Shown here: positions 45,680 through 54,405 of the stretch, piece after piece
Layout of the letters: every line of letters starts with the position of its first letter
How positions within the stretch are numbered: position 1 is the first letter of the stretch
Assembly: GCA_038136035.1 (NCBI GenBank)
Contig: JAYPYV010000013.1
Span: 8,449-72,448 of the forward strand
Length of the DNA: 64,000 nt
From: UBA9926 sp023261215
GTDB taxonomy: Bacteria; Pseudomonadota; Gammaproteobacteria; Pseudomonadales; Azotimanducaceae
Direction of reading: 5' to 3'
The notes under the pieces: generated by a model
What the model was told of the DNA's origin: nothing
The model's database searches: none
What the model saw: the letters and a program-made list of their open reading frames with translations, nothing else
Position numbers and translations under genes: made by a program

Positions 45680-46022
45680 AAGTGTCTTCCTCCGATGGCG
45701 CCCCAGTGTATCAGCTCACTTTGTTCCAACAAGTCGTCGCTCGAATGTGGCAGCTAACCCAGGATCCGCGAGGAACGAGGTTCTTGGGAGACTCATCGAC
45801 CCGAGCGTATTCGCATCCGCGTTTGCCCACTCGGGGGTCAGTGAAGGATTGGGCAAGGTCGTGATCAAGATAAGCACCAGCGCTATCGCTGAGTCATTTG
45901 AGTGCGCCATTTCGGTGCACAGAGCAGTGGGCGCAAGCATTTAGTGCATCAAGGGCATGGGTTTGTGGTGAGTTTGACGCGTGTCTGCCGAAAAAAAGCG
46001 GAAATTTAAGCGCTTTACAAAG
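45680..46022. other. Intergenic region, no gene seen
   Basis: This divergent gap between the GST and the TorF-family gene contains only weak frames. One on the minus strand (45910 down to 45716) begins with a hydrophobic stretch that resembles a signal peptide, but it has no family similarity I can recognise and I do not call it. Confidence 0.4.
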
Positions 46023-46039
46023 TTGGCCCGCCCATTGCT
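46023..46039 (+). promoter_or_regulatory. Sigma-54-type promoter upstream of TorF-family gene
   Basis: TTGGCCCGCCCATTGCT fits the -24/-12 pattern YTGGCACGrNNNTTGCW with one substitution in the -24 half, the GG and GC exactly ten bases apart and an intact TTGC. It lies 95 bp upstream of the ATG. It needs RpoN and an activator, and neither gene is in the window. Confidence 0.55.
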
Positions 46040-46133
46040 TTAACGCAAGCGAGGTCACAGCACAGTCATAACCGCCGTGCTTTGTCCGTTCGATAAAGCT
46101 CGGGGTCGGCCCCAAAACACTTGGAGAATAAAC

Positions 46134-46763
46134 ATGCACACTTTGAAACGATTAATGACCGTCATGCTGATTGCCAGCGCCGGGCTCTCAGCCACACAAG
46201 CCAATGCTGATGTGTCTTACAACATCGGCTATGCGAGTGAATATTACTTTCGGGGCATTTTGCAGAAAGAATCCAGCGGTAGCGCGGGGATCGACTTCGA
46301 GCAAGGCGGTCTTTACTTGGGGACGTGGGCGGCTGATGTCGGCGATGGCTTAGAGGTTGACCTGTATGGCGGATACGGCATCGAGACCGAATCAGGGTTT
46401 AGCGCCAGCGTGGGTTTCACGGGTTACTACTACACAGGGGACTTCGATGACACGTATGAGGAAATTAACCTAGGTGTGGGTTACGGGATGGTTAGCCTAG
46501 GCTACTCAGTCGGCGAATGGGATGGTTTTGGCAATCCTGCGGACTACAGTTTTCTTGAAGCAACGGTCGAAACCGAAGTGGGGATCTATGCGAAGTATGG
46601 AAGCTTCGGGAAAGATGCTGACGGCGACTACATCGAACTCGGGTATGGCACGACCATCTCAGACATCGACCTGGGCGTCTTTTTTGTCTTCTCGGACGAC
46701 CTCGGTGATCAAGCGGATGGTGAGAGCCAGGCGCTGGTGTTCACAGTGGGTAAAAGCTTCTAA
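46134..46763 (+). CDS. TorF-family putative outer-membrane protein
   Basis: Exported protein of 209 residues. A signal peptide (MHTLKRLMTVMLIASAG, cleaved near ANA around residue 23) precedes a mature part made of alternating strands, with DVSYNIGYASEYYFRGI at the start and many Gly, Tyr and acidic residues, ending LVFTVGKSF. That opening is typical of the TorF/TIGR02001 family, thought to be porin-like outer-membrane proteins. Two downstream hairpins, the second with a T-tract, end the unit. The possible sigma-54 promoter suggests nutrient-linked control. TTGGAGA precedes the ATG. Confidence 0.85.
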   Translation: MHTLKRLMTVMLIASAGLSATQANADVSYNIGYASEYYFRGILQKESSGSAGIDFEQGGLYLGTWAADVGDGLEVDLYGGYGIETESGFSASVGFTGYYYTGDFDDTYEEINLGVGYGMVSLGYSVGEWDGFGNPADYSFLEATVETEVGIYAKYGSFGKDADGDYIELGYGTTISDIDLGVFFVFSDDLGDQADGESQALVFTVGKSF

Positions 46764-46770
46764 CAAGAGG

Positions 46771-46843
46771 ACCCAGTCGCCAGGAAGGGCGATTGGGTCA
46801 GTGACAAGTGAACAAGAAAGCCGGGCGAGTGCTCGGCTTTTTT
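46771..46843 (+). terminator. Two hairpins and T-tract after TorF-family gene
   Basis: Just after the stop, a first stem GACCCAGTCGCC pairs with GGCGATTGGGTC (46771-46800, one mismatch). A second stem AGCCG...CGGCT (46819-46837) runs into TTTTTTATT, a standard rho-independent terminator. The PnuC-like gene converges on it from the right, and on the minus strand the hairpin is preceded by A's, so it may act both ways. Confidence 0.8.
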
Positions 46844-46856
46844 ATTCGGGTGGCAC

Positions 46857-47459
46857 TTAAGTGGTTTGGTGGCCAGGGGAACGGGTGTTCTGGCCAGTGT
46901 GGGCGCGGTAAGCGAGCGTCCAGCTTCGCCAGCCAAAGAAAATCATGATGATGTAGATCGCGAAGAGACAGGCTGTGAAGAAGAGCGCTCGCTCGAGGTA
47001 GAGGACAATGGAGACACTGTCGATCACCAGCCAATAAACCCAATTGTCTAGGACGCGTCGCGCAACCATCCAAGTTGCAACAAGACTGGCGCAGGTTGTG
47101 AACGCATCAACAAGCGGCCACGCGGCATCCGTGAGGCTTAAAAGATGACCGAGGCCAAGACTTGCCAGCCCGATGAGACCGAGCGCCAGCACGTGTTGGC
47201 GGCTTGACCAGCGAACCACCGGTTGTAGACCTTCACTATCGACCTTCCGCCAGTGCAAAAAACCGTAGCCCGCCATGATCAAGTAAAAGATCTGCAGCAG
47301 AGCCTCGGCGTAGAGCTTGACCTCAAGGAAAATAAAAAGGTAGAGCGTGGTTGAGATCGCCGCGGCCGCCCAGCATCCAATATTCCGTTTGATCGCCAGT
47401 GCCAAGTAAGCGAGCGCAAGTACGACGGCCAAGGCCTCCATCATGGTGGTTTGCAACAT
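46857..47459 (-). CDS. pnuT: PnuC-family transporter, probably PnuT (thiamine)
   Basis: Inner-membrane protein of 200 residues with about seven helices, the PnuC length. The C-terminal family motif is NWVYWLVIDSVSIVLY with R and T later and a final G..W. PnuC itself imports nicotinamide riboside. The PnuT subgroup is linked to thiamine by TPP riboswitches, and this gene is last in such an operon, 25 bp behind the YkoF-like gene. I therefore infer facilitated thiamine uptake across the inner membrane. Confidence 0.86.
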   Translation of the reverse strand: MLQTTMMEALAVVLALAYLALAIKRNIGCWAAAAISTTLYLFIFLEVKLYAEALLQIFYLIMAGYGFLHWRKVDSEGLQPVVRWSSRQHVLALGLIGLASLGLGHLLSLTDAAWPLVDAFTTCASLVATWMVARRVLDNWVYWLVIDSVSIVLYLERALFFTACLFAIYIIMIFFGWRSWTLAYRAHTGQNTRSPGHQTT

Positions 47460-47484
47460 GCCTGTAACGAAACTGGCAGCGACA

Positions 47485-47757
47485 TCAGAGAGCTTGATGA
47501 GACCGATCTCCGTTGAGAATCTTGATGGTGAAGACGCTGTCGCCGTAGGTCTGGAAGTGAGTGTCGATCTCCCGCGTCAGGCAGCGCATCATGGCCCCGA
47601 AGTCACCGTAAAGCTGGGTGCTCAGGGCCCCAGTGTGAACACTGAATTCAGTTTCTTCGTGAAGCCTCGAGATAAAGGCCTCGATCTGCTTTAAGTGGTC
47701 ATCCTTCAGGGGATACAAGCTGATGTCGATGCTCGCGGTTAAGGGGTGATCAATCAT
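47485..47757 (-). CDS. YkoF-like thiamine/HMP-binding domain protein
   Basis: Small protein of 90 residues. Its pattern, SIDISLYPLKDDHLKQIEAFI followed by VHTGALSTQLYGDFGAMM, resembles one half of Bacillus YkoF, which binds thiamine or its pyrimidine moiety. The start overlaps the end of the TonB receptor gene by eight bases, so the two are translationally coupled. It has no signal peptide. As a single domain it would act as a dimer. A role in buffering or sensing imported thiamine is inferred from the family and from the TPP riboswitch upstream. Confidence 0.8.
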   Translation of the reverse strand: MIDHPLTASIDISLYPLKDDHLKQIEAFISRLHEETEFSVHTGALSTQLYGDFGAMMRCLTREIDTHFQTYGDSVFTIKILNGDRSHQAL

Positions 47758-49816
47758 CGTTTAGGCGCCCTGATAAGGTGATACCCCAGACCCGGGGCTC
47801 GCCGAACTGGAAATAGGACTCGGTGACATAGTCTTTTCTTGGATCGTTTCCAAAGCTGCCAAATCCCCGTGTGTAGATGGTCTGGTCAGTCAGATTTCTG
47901 CCCCACAGCGAGAGATCGAAGGCGCCCATATGAAAGGTGGTGTTCACGTTCAGCAGGGCATATTGTCGGCTTTTAGCGTTGTGACGATCTGAGAAATAAA
48001 AGTCGTCTTTGAGTTCAAAACCGACTTGGAAGGTCAGCCACTCTTCTTCATACATCAAATGGCCTTGCGCTGTGTAATGAGGGGCTTGCGCTTGATCTCG
48101 GCCACTGAAATCCTCTCCAAATTCGTTAACGAAATCCTGGAACTCGGTGTCGAGTAAGCCAAGCGCAAAGCGCCCGCGCCAGTGATCGGAAAGCAGAAAT
48201 CGGCCTTCTAATTCGAGACCTTGATTCGTCCCCTCTGCAGCATTCCCTAAGTAGTCCACGAATTCCGTGCTGCCATCTGCCCGTTGCGTTACGCGTGAGC
48301 TTTTGATTTGTTGGTTACGCCGATCGGACCGAAACACGGCGCCCTTTAGTTGCATACGATCATCAAGAAGCGCGGCTCGAATGCCTACCTCGATTTCAAG
48401 GAGAGATTCGGGATTAAACGATCTGAGTCCTTCGGGAAGCGATCCATCGGTGTTGAATCCTCCTGATTTAACGCCTCGACTCAGACTGACGTAAGTCATG
48501 GCTTGATCGCTGATTGACCACTGGAGGGCGACGCGCCCCGACCCTAGCGTATCGTCGGGCGTAAACTGCACCTCATTAGAGTCCAGAAACGATTGGCGCC
48601 GTTGTTCGAGCCTCGCACCCAAAAGCAATGTGAGGCGCCCAGGCAACGGCCGACTGACCTCGCCAAACAGGCTCCGAGTTTTGTACCCATAGTCACTTTG
48701 ATAAGGTGCGTCGAGCCAGGTGTAAAGCCGAGTCAGTTCAACCCGTTGGTTGGCGGCCTGCACACCAAAGAGCCAACTTAAGGCGCTCTCGGCCGGTGCG
48801 GTATTGGACCACTTCACCATGACGGAACTTCGGACTCGGTCGCGATCGTACTGATCGGTGGACGAGTAGCTATAGGGGTGAATGTCGGGGAAAGCCCAAT
48901 CCTCATCGTAGCCATAGCTGAGGTCGGACCGAACGCGATCGATGTGCATCTCCAATTGATGGGCGCCCAGCGTCTGATGCCAGGTCACGCCGTGCGCCAC
49001 CATGCGATGCGCGTCTCGACCGGGTTCGTCTGACAAGGTCTGACGGGTGTTATCCAGGCTAAAAGCATCGTAACCATTATCAAAATCAGAGAATCGAGTC
49101 ACCCAATCGATCCGCCCTTGGGCTAATTCATGGCGAACCTTCGCAATTACAGATTGCTCATCTCTCGCGTTCGTGTCATCCCGAGATAAGAAATCGTTGG
49201 TGTAGTAGCCATCGCTCTGCTGTTGCTCAAGGGCGATACGGATGGCCGTACCCTGGTTTAGCGGCCAATTAAAAACGCCGGAAGCTGTTTTCGCGCCATA
49301 GCTGCCGGCGCCTAACTTGAAGCGCGCGTGTGCGTTTGGCGTCGGATCGGCGGACTTAATGTAGACAAGACCTGCGAGCGCGTTCGCCCCGTACCGAGTG
49401 CCTTGGGGGCCCCGCAAAACTTCAAGCTGGTCAAGGTCTAAAAGCCCCGCAATGTCGGCCGCTCCGGACAAGTCGATGCCATCGATCAGCACGCCAACGG
49501 AGGGGTTTTGTGGGCTCGCAAATTGGCTTCGTTCGCCAATGCCTCTGATTTGAAAAAACCGCGCACGGGCAGTCCCTGCAGCATAATTGACGTTAGGCAG
49601 GTAGCTGAGGGCTTCTTCAAGATGGGTTGCGTTTTTGGCAGCAACGTCTTCGATTCCCACCACGGTGACACTGGTGATGGTTTCGAGCTCTGTGGTTTGT
49701 CGTAAGTCGCCCACGACCACGATCTCGGGTAGCGCGTCGTCTGCCAGTGAAGGTAAGGCAGCAAGGAGACTCAGAAGAATGAGTTGCGGCGGGTTGTAGC
49801 GCAAGGTCGCAGGCAT
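47750..49816 (-). CDS. TonB-dependent receptor of the thiamine (TPP-riboswitch) operon
   Basis: Outer-membrane receptor of 688 residues. A signal peptide ending at ALPSLADDA is followed by a TonB-box-like PEIVVVGD and a plug with YLPNVNYAAGTARARFF, GIGERSQF and VLRGPQGTRYGANALAGL. A barrel runs to the end LSGRLNDD. Thiamine-regulated receptors of this kind have been called Omr1 in comparative work. The TPP riboswitch 45 bp upstream and the downstream YkoF-like and PnuC-like genes support thiamine or a precursor as ligand. The ligand is inferred, not shown by residues. Confidence 0.92.
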   Translation of the reverse strand: MPATLRYNPPQLILLSLLAALPSLADDALPEIVVVGDLRQTTELETITSVTVVGIEDVAAKNATHLEEALSYLPNVNYAAGTARARFFQIRGIGERSQFASPQNPSVGVLIDGIDLSGAADIAGLLDLDQLEVLRGPQGTRYGANALAGLVYIKSADPTPNAHARFKLGAGSYGAKTASGVFNWPLNQGTAIRIALEQQQSDGYYTNDFLSRDDTNARDEQSVIAKVRHELAQGRIDWVTRFSDFDNGYDAFSLDNTRQTLSDEPGRDAHRMVAHGVTWHQTLGAHQLEMHIDRVRSDLSYGYDEDWAFPDIHPYSYSSTDQYDRDRVRSSVMVKWSNTAPAESALSWLFGVQAANQRVELTRLYTWLDAPYQSDYGYKTRSLFGEVSRPLPGRLTLLLGARLEQRRQSFLDSNEVQFTPDDTLGSGRVALQWSISDQAMTYVSLSRGVKSGGFNTDGSLPEGLRSFNPESLLEIEVGIRAALLDDRMQLKGAVFRSDRRNQQIKSSRVTQRADGSTEFVDYLGNAAEGTNQGLELEGRFLLSDHWRGRFALGLLDTEFQDFVNEFGEDFSGRDQAQAPHYTAQGHLMYEEEWLTFQVGFELKDDFYFSDRHNAKSRQYALLNVNTTFHMGAFDLSLWGRNLTDQTIYTRGFGSFGNDPRKDYVTESYFQFGEPRVWGITLSGRLNDD

Positions 49817-49860
49817 GATGGTATTCCGGGCTCTAGGTTTCGAAGATCCGGAAATTCAGC

Positions 49861-49951
49861 GAGGGGACGAGCCTTTTCCTACGCCGGCATGATCCGGATC
49901 AGGTTCTAGGGTTCACAACAGCGTGTCTCAGGTCGTTAGACCACCCCTAAG
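49861..49951 (-). promoter_or_regulatory. TPP riboswitch (THI element)
   Basis: Read on the minus strand: AGGGGTG opens P1, CTGAGA and ACCC follow, then GAACCTGATCCGGATCATGC and GGCGTAGG, closing with CGTCCCC. All parts of the THI-box are in order. The element ends 45 bp before the receptor ATG, a distance suited to control of translation initiation. The three downstream genes would be repressed when thiamine pyrophosphate is abundant. Confidence 0.96.
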
Positions 49952-50155
49952 GTTGGGCGACAGTATATGCTGGAATCCTTGGGTTAAGTGCCTTTGCGAT
50001 GTTTTTTTTAGTTTAAGTTTTCGAACATGCCCAAAATCCCGAACTTTAAGTTTCAACGTGCAGACCTGCTGAATGATTTGTTTGGCGCTTGATGCGCCGT
50101 TCAGATCTCTGTGGGATTGGGCAAGCGCACGCTCGCGTGCGTGTTCGTGGCGGTT

Positions 50156-50252
50156 GATGAACGCTCTTGGTGGACCTGGCGTGATGAACTCGGCTTGATG
50201 AACGTGGCCCGATGGAAGTGGCCAGATGGAAGAGGCGAGATGAAAGAGGCTC
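50156..50252. repeat. 14-bp degenerate tandem repeat
   Basis: About seven consecutive 13-14 bp units of the type GATG(G/A)A(A/C)GTGGCnn can be read, best conserved at 50197-50252 (for example GATGGAAGTGGCCA and GATGGAAGAGGCGA). They lie between the threonine synthase-like gene and the TPP riboswitch operon, both on the minus strand. The rest of 49952-50331 shows no gene. Confidence 0.75.
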
Positions 50253-50331
50253 GAAGAGAATTGCTGAACCCAGAGCCCTTGCGATCAAACAAGTGCTGGG
50301 TGCTGATGATCAAACAAGGCGAGCAACTGAG

Positions 50332-51501
50332 TCAGCTCAGATATTTCAGTCCAGTCGCGCAGTTGAACAAGACGACACGAGACGCTGGCTCGATGAGTCC
50401 CAGGTGCTGGGCTTTTTGCAAAGCCGCTGCCGTTGCGGCGCCCTCTGGGCACATGAGAAACCCCGTCCGTCGCGCGATTCGATCGCGCGCCTCGATGATG
50501 GCGGGATCGCTCACCGAAATCGCGAAGCCTGCACTTTCACGAACGGCATCAAGGACTAAAAAATCGCCGATGGCTTTCGGAACACGAATACCTGCGGCAA
50601 CCGTTCGAGCGTTCTCCCAGGTTTCAGCGTGTTTTTGATGTTGTTCAAAGGCATTGACCAGCGGCGCACAACCTTCAGCCTGAACGCAAATCATTTTAGG
50701 TAACTCGCCTTCGATCCAGCCCAGCGCCTGGAGCTCTTTGAAGGCCTTCCACATGCCAATGAGGCCGGTGCCGCCGCCCGTCGGGTAAAAAATATAATCA
50801 GGGAGTTGCCAATTAAATTGCTCGGCAAGCTCGATGCCCATGGTCTTCTTGCCTTCAATCCGATAGGGCTCCTTCAGCGTTGAAGTGTCGAACCAACCCT
50901 CGCTTCGGCATCGAGCTTGGACTTCCTTGCCGCAGTCGTGGATCAATCCTGGATGAAGATGCACTTCAGCGCCGTAGTGACGCATTTCTTCGATATTGAT
51001 GGCCGGCGTATCCGAAGGGCAGTAACAGAGAACCTCCATGCCGGCTTTCGCGCCATAAGCTGCGAGCGCAGCGCCCGCGTTCCCATTCGTCGGCATCGCC
51101 ATGCGAGTGACACCAAGGGCACGGGCCATGGTCACAGCCATCGCAACCCCTCTGGCTTTAAACGAACCCGTAGGCAGTAGGCCTTCGTCCTTGATCCAAA
51201 CGTGCTGAGGCGCATCCAGGCTTGAGTGCGCATCAATCGAAATCAGGGGTGTGAGTATTTCTCCAAGTGTCACTGCCTCCGCGCTGTCGCCTGGAGGCAG
51301 TAGCCTTCCGTATTGCCAGAAACCCGGTGCCGTCAGCTTGAAATTGTCCCTTGTAAGGCATGCGCCCAAGCCGTCTAGATCGTACTGGACAAGGAGGGGA
51401 TGGCCCGATGTGGAGAGGTTGTACAGCTGGTCCGCCGCATACGTCGTGCCGGAATCACTGCATTCGAGATGGGAAACAAACGAATTGAATAGGGCTGACA
51501 T
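50332..51501 (-). CDS. Threonine synthase-like PLP enzyme
   Basis: Fold-type II PLP enzyme of 389 residues. The Schiff-base Lys is Lys115 in PTGSFKARG. The PLP phosphate loop and Asn are in MPTNGNAGAALAAYG, and ATGGGTGLIGMWK-type glycine segments (YPTGGGTGLIG) follow. An N-terminal LECSDSGTTY mimics the CxxCG zinc-like start seen in many threonine synthases but keeps only the first Cys. It may convert O-phosphohomoserine to threonine, or be a related beta/gamma-replacing enzyme. No hom or thrB gene is nearby. It sits on the same strand as the amidase 60 bp upstream. Confidence 0.85.
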   Translation of the reverse strand: MSALFNSFVSHLECSDSGTTYAADQLYNLSTSGHPLLVQYDLDGLGACLTRDNFKLTAPGFWQYGRLLPPGDSAEAVTLGEILTPLISIDAHSSLDAPQHVWIKDEGLLPTGSFKARGVAMAVTMARALGVTRMAMPTNGNAGAALAAYGAKAGMEVLCYCPSDTPAINIEEMRHYGAEVHLHPGLIHDCGKEVQARCRSEGWFDTSTLKEPYRIEGKKTMGIELAEQFNWQLPDYIFYPTGGGTGLIGMWKAFKELQALGWIEGELPKMICVQAEGCAPLVNAFEQHQKHAETWENARTVAAGIRVPKAIGDFLVLDAVRESAGFAISVSDPAIIEARDRIARRTGFLMCPEGAATAAALQKAQHLGLIEPASRVVLFNCATGLKYLS

Positions 51502-51560
51502 GAGAGTCTCACTGGGTGTTGATGGCTAGTCTCAATAAGCTGAGCACAATAATCACAATG

Positions 51561-52985
51561 CTATGGGCTCACTAGGCGTGGCACAATCATTCGCGCGGAG
51601 ATCTGCGCTTCAAGCAGTTTAGAAAACTGTAAGAGGCGAAGGTCTTGTCCCCAAGGGGCAACGATTTGAAGGCCCACCGGCAAGCCTTGGTCGCTGAACG
51701 TGAGTGGAATTGAAATGGCTGGCGTTCCAAGTGCCGAGACCATGTAGCACGATTTCATCCAGCTGATGTAGGTTGTCATCGGCTCGCCCTGAATGGTCTT
51801 GACCCAAGGTTCGTTGACATCGAACGGCAGCACTTGGACCACGGGCAAGACGAGAAAATCGAAATCCGCAAAAAAAGCGGCGCAACGTTGACCCAAGGCA
51901 TTTCGTTTTGCGGTTGCGTCCATCAGGTCTGCCTTGGTGAGTCCCGCACCCTCGGCAGCGTTCCACTTGACTGTGTCCTTATACATGTCGGGCTGGTGTT
52001 CGATGCCGGGACCGTGACGGCTGTGGAAGCTCAAGGCGCGAAGTACCTCGAACGTGCGGTCGGCGCCAGAGAAGTCAAGGCACGTGCGCTCAACGCTGCA
52101 ACCCACGGCTTCTAAAAGGGCACCCGCGGTTTCCGTTGCCCTCACAACGTCAGGCTCAATTGGAATCTGACCATTGAAGTCAGGGCTGAAGGCCACCCTA
52201 ACACCTTCATGTGCGAGCTCATCCAGCGGCCAAAACTGGGCGCCTGATTGGTGGATCGAAAGCGGGGAGGCGGGGTCGGGTCCCGCCATGGCGGAAAGTA
52301 ACAGCGCGCAATCATCAACCGTTCTTGCCATTGGCCCAGTGATCGAAAGATCATTCCACAGCGCCTCGGTGGGCAAGTTAGACACTCTCCCAGGTGAGGT
52401 TCGAAAGCCGACGACATTGCAAAAGCTCGCCGGGTTTCTGAGGGAACCCCCAAGATCACTGCCATCGCACAAGGGCACAAGACGCGCCGCGAGGGCGGCG
52501 GCCGCGCCTCCTGAGCTACCGCCACACGTTTTGGTGGGGTCAAAGGGATTCGTAGTCGCGCCAAACACGTCGTTGAATGTCTGAGAGCCTGCACCCCACT
52601 CTGGCGTATTGGTCTTGCCCATGGTGATTGCGCCCGCTGCACGCAGTCGTTTGACCACAGCGGAGTCCTGGTCGGGAATAAAATCTTTGTAGAGTTTTGA
52701 GCCGAAGGTGGTCCGCATCCCCTTGGTCAGGGTGAGGTCTTTATGCGCCACGGGTAACCCGGCAAGGGGTCCCAGGGGCTGGCCTGCTTTTCGACGCTGA
52801 TCGATGACGCTTGCTTGCTGTAGCGCGCCTTCAGGATCCAGGGTCACAATCGCATTGATGACTGGGTTGAATCGTTCAATCTGCTCGAGATGCGCCTCGA
52901 TCAGTGCGACGGCTGAGATGCTGCCTTGGTCCAGCTCGATTTTTTGCTCGCAGGCTGAGAGGTAACAAAGTTCGGTGCGGGACAT
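51561..52985 (-). CDS. Amidase signature family enzyme
   Basis: Amidase of 474 residues. I set the start at the ATG of MSRTELCYLS because the 44 upstream in-frame residues have no family match and would overlap the divergent CoA-transferase gene. The Ser-cisSer-Lys triad is Lys82 (VAHKDLT), Ser157 (CGGSSGGAAA) and Ser181 (DLGGSLRNPA). It hydrolyses carboxamides; the substrate is unknown. The stop lies 60 bp before the threonine synthase-like gene. It resembles stand-alone amidases more than GatA, since no gatB/gatC adjoin. Confidence 0.92.
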   Translation of the reverse strand: MSRTELCYLSACEQKIELDQGSISAVALIEAHLEQIERFNPVINAIVTLDPEGALQQASVIDQRRKAGQPLGPLAGLPVAHKDLTLTKGMRTTFGSKLYKDFIPDQDSAVVKRLRAAGAITMGKTNTPEWGAGSQTFNDVFGATTNPFDPTKTCGGSSGGAAAALAARLVPLCDGSDLGGSLRNPASFCNVVGFRTSPGRVSNLPTEALWNDLSITGPMARTVDDCALLLSAMAGPDPASPLSIHQSGAQFWPLDELAHEGVRVAFSPDFNGQIPIEPDVVRATETAGALLEAVGCSVERTCLDFSGADRTFEVLRALSFHSRHGPGIEHQPDMYKDTVKWNAAEGAGLTKADLMDATAKRNALGQRCAAFFADFDFLVLPVVQVLPFDVNEPWVKTIQGEPMTTYISWMKSCYMVSALGTPAISIPLTFSDQGLPVGLQIVAPWGQDLRLLQFSKLLEAQISARMIVPRLVSP

Positions 52986-53102
52986 AAGGCAATCGATAGA
53001 CGAAGGAAGGCTGATGATACCGGTTGTCAGTCTTGGAGTGGATGGGTGTTGCGATGCCCGCCGCCAACATGCACTCTTGGCCATCGCACATGAGGACGCA
53101 CG

Positions 53103-54326
53103 ATGGCTAAAAAACAAGGAATGGGCCCGTTGGCAGGGGTGAGAGTGCTTGATCTCTCAGCCGTGGTATCTGGTCCGCTCACCGCGCGATTGCTAGCCGA
53201 TTTTGGCGCAGACGTCATTAAAGTTGAGCGGCTTGAAGGCGATATTCAACGAAATGTGGGCTCTAAGCGACGGGGTTACTCTGGCTCTTTCCATATGCTC
53301 AATCGAGGCAAACGAAGCCTCGCGATTGATCTATCCCAGCCGGCGTCTCAAGCCGTGGTGCAGCGGATTGCACGTGATGTGGATATTGTGGTGCAGAATT
53401 TTCGGCCAGGCGTGGTCGAGCGACTGGGCGTGGATTACGAAACGCTGAGCAAGGCAAATCCTGGGTTGCTCTATCTCTCAATCAGCGGCTTTGGCCAGAC
53501 GGGGCCAAGGGCCGGTGATCGAGCGTATGATCCGATCATTCAGGCGTTTTCGGGCATGGCGAATGTTCAGGGTCTCAAGCGAGGCGAAGGGCCTGAGCAA
53601 GTGAATCAGCTGATCCTTGATAAATTGACAGCCTATACCGGCGTCCAGGCGCTCTGTGCTGCGCTTTTCTGCCGAGAAAAAACGGGTCAGGGTCAACACA
53701 TCGAGCTGTCGATGCTCGACACGGCGATCGCTTTTCTCTGGCCTGACGCGGGCGCGGACGACATTCTCCTTGGGGACGACATCGAGCATGCGCCCCCTGT
53801 CGGTGCTGCTGGCATGTTGGTGCCTCTCACCGATGGCTGGGCCGCACTCATGACGTTGTCAGATCATGAGTTCCGAGGACTGTGCACGGCATTGGGCATG
53901 ACCGCCCTTGCAAGTGATCCTCGGTTTAATCAATTGGCTTCTCGTCAAACCAACCGTGCAGCCTATATCGAGGTTCTGAACGCGTCGATTGAACAAGCCA
54001 CTCAGGGTATGTCGCTCAATGAATTCATGGGTGCGCTAGCTGAGCACGAGGTGCCTGTGAGTGCTGTTCAGATCCTGGGGGAGTTGCACTCAAATCCCCA
54101 GGTGATGTCACAGGAGATGTTCTACGAACGACACCACCCTGTCGCGGGTCGGATGCGTGAAGTTCGAACCGCGGCGAGGTTTTCAGCCACCGATCCAGCA
54201 CCACCCCGATTCGCGCCAAGTATTGGTGAGCACACGGCGCAACTGCTGGCTGAATTTGGCATGGTGGATCAAATCGACGCGCTCGCTGAAACCGGCGCGA
54301 TCGATTTGCGGGAAGACGTCGTTTGA
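53103..54326 (+). CDS. CaiB/BaiF-type (family III) CoA transferase
   Basis: CoA-transferase of 407 residues. VRVLDLSAVVSGPLTARLL, GADVIKVERLEGD, VQNFRPGVVERLG, ISGFGQTGPRAG and AYDPIIQAFSGMAN are typical, with the catalytic Asp at 173 (LILDKLTAYTG). It is divergent from the amidase, with about 117 bp for both promoters. It is the second family III CoA transferase in the window, distinct in sequence from the ligase-linked one. Substrate unknown. Confidence 0.9.
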   Translation: MAKKQGMGPLAGVRVLDLSAVVSGPLTARLLADFGADVIKVERLEGDIQRNVGSKRRGYSGSFHMLNRGKRSLAIDLSQPASQAVVQRIARDVDIVVQNFRPGVVERLGVDYETLSKANPGLLYLSISGFGQTGPRAGDRAYDPIIQAFSGMANVQGLKRGEGPEQVNQLILDKLTAYTGVQALCAALFCREKTGQGQHIELSMLDTAIAFLWPDAGADDILLGDDIEHAPPVGAAGMLVPLTDGWAALMTLSDHEFRGLCTALGMTALASDPRFNQLASRQTNRAAYIEVLNASIEQATQGMSLNEFMGALAEHEVPVSAVQILGELHSNPQVMSQEMFYERHHPVAGRMREVRTAARFSATDPAPPRFAPSIGEHTAQLLAEFGMVDQIDALAETGAIDLREDVV

Positions 54327-54405
54327 GCTGAGACCGGCGGCGGATCGGGTTCCCAAGGTTTATCCGGGGGGTCTCATTTGGGTCTCGCGGTCGATCGCTG
54401 ACTCG

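Noticed and set aside
45716..45910. Small minus-strand frame with a hydrophobic N-terminus before the TorF-family gene
   Set aside because: It looks signal-peptide-like but has no ribosome site I can see, no family similarity and sits in a promoter region.
52986..53117. 44-residue N-terminal extension of the amidase
   Set aside because: It would overlap the divergent CoA-transferase start and has no family match.
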